From Cyathus striatus (taxonomy: Eukaryota; Basidiomycota; Agaricomycetes; Agaricales; Nidulariaceae): DNA of 64,000 nt. The number at the start of each line of letters is the position of its first letter. Position 1 is the stretch's first letter. The stretch lies in the NCBI GenBank assembly GCA_025738555.1, contig JAOVFP010000003.1, positions 62,001-126,000 of the forward strand. Reading direction: 5' to 3'. The notes below the pieces were generated by a model. It made no database searches. It was given only the letters and a program-made list of their open reading frames with translations, and was not told where the DNA came from. Position numbers and translations under genes: made by a program. Positions 60,921-64,000 of the stretch are shown here, piece after piece.

Positions 60921-62829
60921 ATTCCTCAGAACTGCGCCAGCGGTGGTTTTGGAGTTGATAGTCGCGCGTTCTAGCTTCGCAGACCACGATGACCCGAAAA
61001 TTTCGGGCCTGACACCTTTTTTAAGGACGAAGGACTCTTCGCTAGGCAAGGTTAGCGTGGTGAGGATTGAGTACTTGAGTCGCCAACCGCCCTGCTCGCA
61101 GCCGGCTTCAACCCATTCAGTTTCGGCAATGCGACATCGATCACTGTCGTCCCGTTGCTCCCCACCCTCAGCTCCTTCCTGATATGCTTCAACTGCTCCA
61201 TTAGGTGGTACTCGCGCTGGACTTTAACGGTTTTGGAATGGCGTTGGCCGTTGAATAGCTCTTTTTGAGAACTAGGAAGATTTTTTGGAGGCGGTCGGAG
61301 ACGGAGAGTGATTCGAGAACATCTTGAACATCTCCTGTTGAGACTACTGCTGAGAAGTCGGGGAGTTTTTCCGGTTCGTAGACGTAGTTTCAGGCGATCC
61401 GACTTGATATTAGTAAGGTTGATAGAGACGGGGAAAGAAAATACGCTGATGTGAAGTTAGAAATCTGATCCTGGTCCCCGGAAAAGGGGGTTGAACTAGA
61501 AAATGTTCATGAATACCGATATTATTTCTAACATGAAGGCGCGGGTGTGGCTGCGCTGTCAGGTTCTCGATGCCGATGATCGAGATGGAGAATTTGTGTA
61601 GAAACGACGCGGGAGCGAAGGCTGTGTTATCCGTAAGTAAGGCGCATAGACAGATAGGAAGAGAACGTACTCGTGAATACCTTGACCTTCTCTCCTTCTA
61701 GTTTCTCGGTCTCCTGCAATGTCCAGACTCCATTTCCTTCTGGTCATCAGCCTTTACGAGCTCCGTAATGCAAATACTCCTATGCAGGTACAAGACTGCA
61801 GTGAGCCCTTCCCCTTCCTCGCCGGCAGCGCTCTTGTAGAAGACGCTTATGATCCGAAGGAAAATACCAACAAGGCCTGGGCTTAGTCGAGGTCGGTGAT
61901 GGTGTCCACGTCGGCGTTGGGATATTTGAAGAGGAAGGTGCCGGTGCATTAGGCGGGAACCGTGTGCGAGGAGGTAGGTGGTGGACCCGCGCTGGACTCG
62001 GCTGCGTAGGGCTGTTCCTAACTCGGATTGGTATGCTGTTGAAACTTGAAGTTAACAGTTGAAGTACCCGTTTCGCCCCATGGGTAATCCTGTCCCTGAC
62101 AGTGGTATCCTAGAGAATTATGAACGAGAAAGATGAGACCATACCCCTCCGTTGGCGTGGACGAAGATGGGGAGGAAGGTGGATGATCATGATGCAAGGT
62201 TGGTGGTCGCGCCACCTTCGCGGAGAACCATTCGGCCGTATGACGTGTAACGTACATTGATTACAAAGCAAGGCGTCTATATCTGTTCAACTTGGCGCTT
62301 GACGCTCGTCCGTCGCATCGTCGTCCCGGGCTTTACTAAATTTTCAGCTTGCTTCTTTCGTTGCAAGTTCGTTCAAGTCAGTAGTTAGTATATTTGGAGC
62401 GCATTGGGACTTGTCGAGTCTAATCCGTCTAAGATCTACCGATAAAACCCTACGTGTCTGTACCTAGTATATGACTTCGGACGAAGCTTTCCTTGGAATA
62501 CACGCAAATGCACGTGTTTCCTGCCAGATGGATCATCTTACACCTCAGACAAGGGTGGATCGGATCGCTGTAAATATGGTACAACCCGATTTACTTAACA
62601 ATTAGAATAGTTATTAAAATATGTTATCTGACCGATGTGTGAGCAAATCTAGAATATGTGCAAGAATAGGAAAACTGACCGATCCATGCAACATATTTAC
62701 AATAAGATCCGTGACCCCATCCGTTCCTAGGCCAATCGGAAATTTTTCGGAGGCTCGGTTCACGTTGCACAGGTAAAATCGGCACTTTAGGCCTGTCTGA
62801 GGTGTTAGCTAGTCTTAGCTTTACTTATA
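60921..62829. other. CpG-rich stretch with decayed coding-like segments
   Basis: The minus strand around 61935-61880 reads TGTFLFKYPNADVDTITDLD and is followed by a stop; other frames between 61559 and 62257 look coding but conflict. I do not recognise the protein. 62520-62800 is AT-richer with nothing seen. Confidence 0.3.
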
Positions 62830-63005
62830 CAGTCAACTCTGTCTAAATACATAGTGTTCCGTGGACCTAAAAAGTTATTAAATAGTACAGAGTATGTAAT
62901 AGTGAGAAGGATTTTTGGTGGCTAAGCTGGACTTGGTGGAACCGAAAAAATATTAAATTAAGCAGAGTATGTATTTAGACAGCATGTATTTATACAGAGT
63001 TGACT
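62830..63005. mobile_element. Small MITE of ~176 bp
   Basis: The left end CAGTCAACTCTGTCTAAATA and right end AAGTCAACTCTGTATAAATA (read inward) are inverted repeats, with additional ACAGAGTATGTA words inside. TA lies before the left end (62828-62829); the right flank is TT, so the duplication is imperfect. A mariner/pogo-type origin is likely. Confidence 0.65.
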
Positions 63006-63434
63006 TTAAATTTGCTATCGCTCCTAGACTCTTTCCCGTTAGGACGTTATAAGTAACAGGCAAGTTACCCAAGTCCGGGCTTGATGATGCAGTAGATAGT
63101 ACTTGGTTAGAAGCTACCACCACTGCAGGTACTTATCACACTATCAAAGATTAGACATCTACCCAATCTCGTGGCGGTCTATCTTTGGTAGGGTGGGTAA
63201 TGCATTCTTCTCGAGTTCTGCTTAATTCCCGTATTATGTCATTTTTAGCTGGATATATATTTTCTGCTGTTTCGAGAAAGACACACCAGGAATAAATAGA
63301 TGGTGAACTGGTAAGCAACAGAGGTTAGGTCTCCTGAAGGCTGGGTGCTAAACTATTAATACATATAGGCGCCTGATGGACTCTGTATATATATGAGCCT
63401 TGGGGGACGCATACAATCCTATCAGCAGAGCGAT
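63006..63434 (+). promoter_or_regulatory. Upstream region of the DUF6533 gene
   Basis: A TATA-like TATATATATGAG at about 63386-63397 lies some 40-50 bp before the start codon. No other gene is seen in this stretch. Confidence 0.4.
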
Positions 63435-64000
63435 ATGGATCTTAATAATGATGATTTAGTCAGCTTTATACGAAACAATATAGCAGTAAGTGCAGTGTTT
63501 GGTACGCTTAAACATTAAAACATTCTTCTTTGCTCTAACATTTTAGTTCCAGGCGCTGCTATAACTTCTTTGGTATATGATATCACATATAATTTTACTG
63601 AAGAGGTGTTTTCCTATTATCCTTAGCACCATAATGTTCGCTTATGAATATTCTTCAGGTCAAATACATATGGAGGTAAGATATTATGAACCAAGTATTA
63701 TTGATGCCTACTGAACTCATTATGCAGTAGCATGACATGGTCGCTCCCAAAATTATTGTACATCATTGCTCGATATTCTGGTCTATTTTATCTTTTGTCA
63801 GTGAGCTGTTTTTGATGTTTGTATAATTTCTAAAAATCAGCAGCATTGTTCTTTTAGGTGAGTTAAGTTAAACTGTAAGTTGGCCATTGACAGCTCACAT
63901 AAATTCTAGCTCCCATACTAAATAGATATGCAGAGGTTTCCCACCATGTACGTCAACTAAAAAATCCATATTCGAACTCACTATAGCTTCCCGCCAGATG
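63435..64000 (+). CDS. DUF6533 membrane protein, 5' part (continues past the window)
   Basis: Exons 63435-63501, 63547-63605, 63659-63675 and 63728-63800 join in frame. The N-terminus is MDLNNDDLVSFIRNN. The second exon gives ITSLVYDITYNFTEE, a 17-bp microexon gives VKYIW, and the fourth gives SLPKLLYIIARYSGLFYLLS. The pattern YD-x(n)-EEVKYIW then a long hydrophobic segment is the DUF6533 signature of basidiomycete multi-pass membrane proteins of unknown function. After 63800 a GTGAGC donor starts the next intron; later exons are not confident and the window ends. No stop or frameshift appears in the visible exons. Confidence 0.78.

Noticed and set aside
1..64000. tRNA, rRNA or other structured RNA genes
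   Set aside because: I looked for tRNA B-box sequence and conserved rRNA words and saw none; a covariance-model scan would be needed to exclude them.

Overview
This window reads as a repeat-rich accessory region of a mushroom-forming basidiomycete (Agaricomycetes). The genes have many short introns (about 35-60 bp, mostly GT-AG). The recognisable families are typical of that class: DUF6532, DUF6533, DUF6698, NACHT/NLR, RecQ-like helicase, Plavaka-type C2H2 transposases and hAT transposase. Genus and species cannot be read from the sequence.

Layout. 0.7-2.4 kb: a Mutator-like element with ~206-bp inverted ends and a perfect 9-bp target duplication, carrying a decayed RecQ-like helicase. 4.1-8.5 kb: a DUF6532 gene (minus) split by a 2.3-kb insertion. 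9.1-12.3 kb: a decayed Plavaka transposase. 13.2-14.1 kb: a candidate LTR. 14.8-16.9 kb: a decayed multicopy gene. 16.9-18.5 kb: an LTR plus a gag-like remnant (minus). 18.5-23.3 kb: a fold-back element with a 57-bp minisatellite in each arm, nested TA-flanked elements in the left arm and a perfect 19-bp satellite in the right arm. 24.7-25.5 kb: a small hAT element. 27.7-30.0 kb: an NLR pseudogene. 30-40 kb: mostly degenerate repeats and fragments. 40.6-48.2 kb: two convergent genes, an unrecognised plus-strand gene and a nearly intact C2H2 Plavaka-type transposase, with a ~180-bp repeat array between their 3' ends. 48.6-50.6 kb: the one complete host-like gene, DUF6698. 52.8-53.5 kb: a TA-flanked MITE. 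55.6-59.2 kb: a complete hAT element with an 8-bp target duplication. 59-62.8 kb: dispersed coding-like repeats. 63.4 kb to the end: the start of a DUF6533 membrane protein gene.

How the parts work together. Most genes here are transposon cargo. Many in-frame stops are TGA at places where the family has arginine, as expected from CGA to TGA change by methyl-CpG deamination. One splice donor also appears lost by the same kind of change. The DUF6698 gene and the visible part of the DUF6533 gene keep open frames. Exon models were built by eye from splice motifs and family knowledge; exact ends of decayed genes are approximate.
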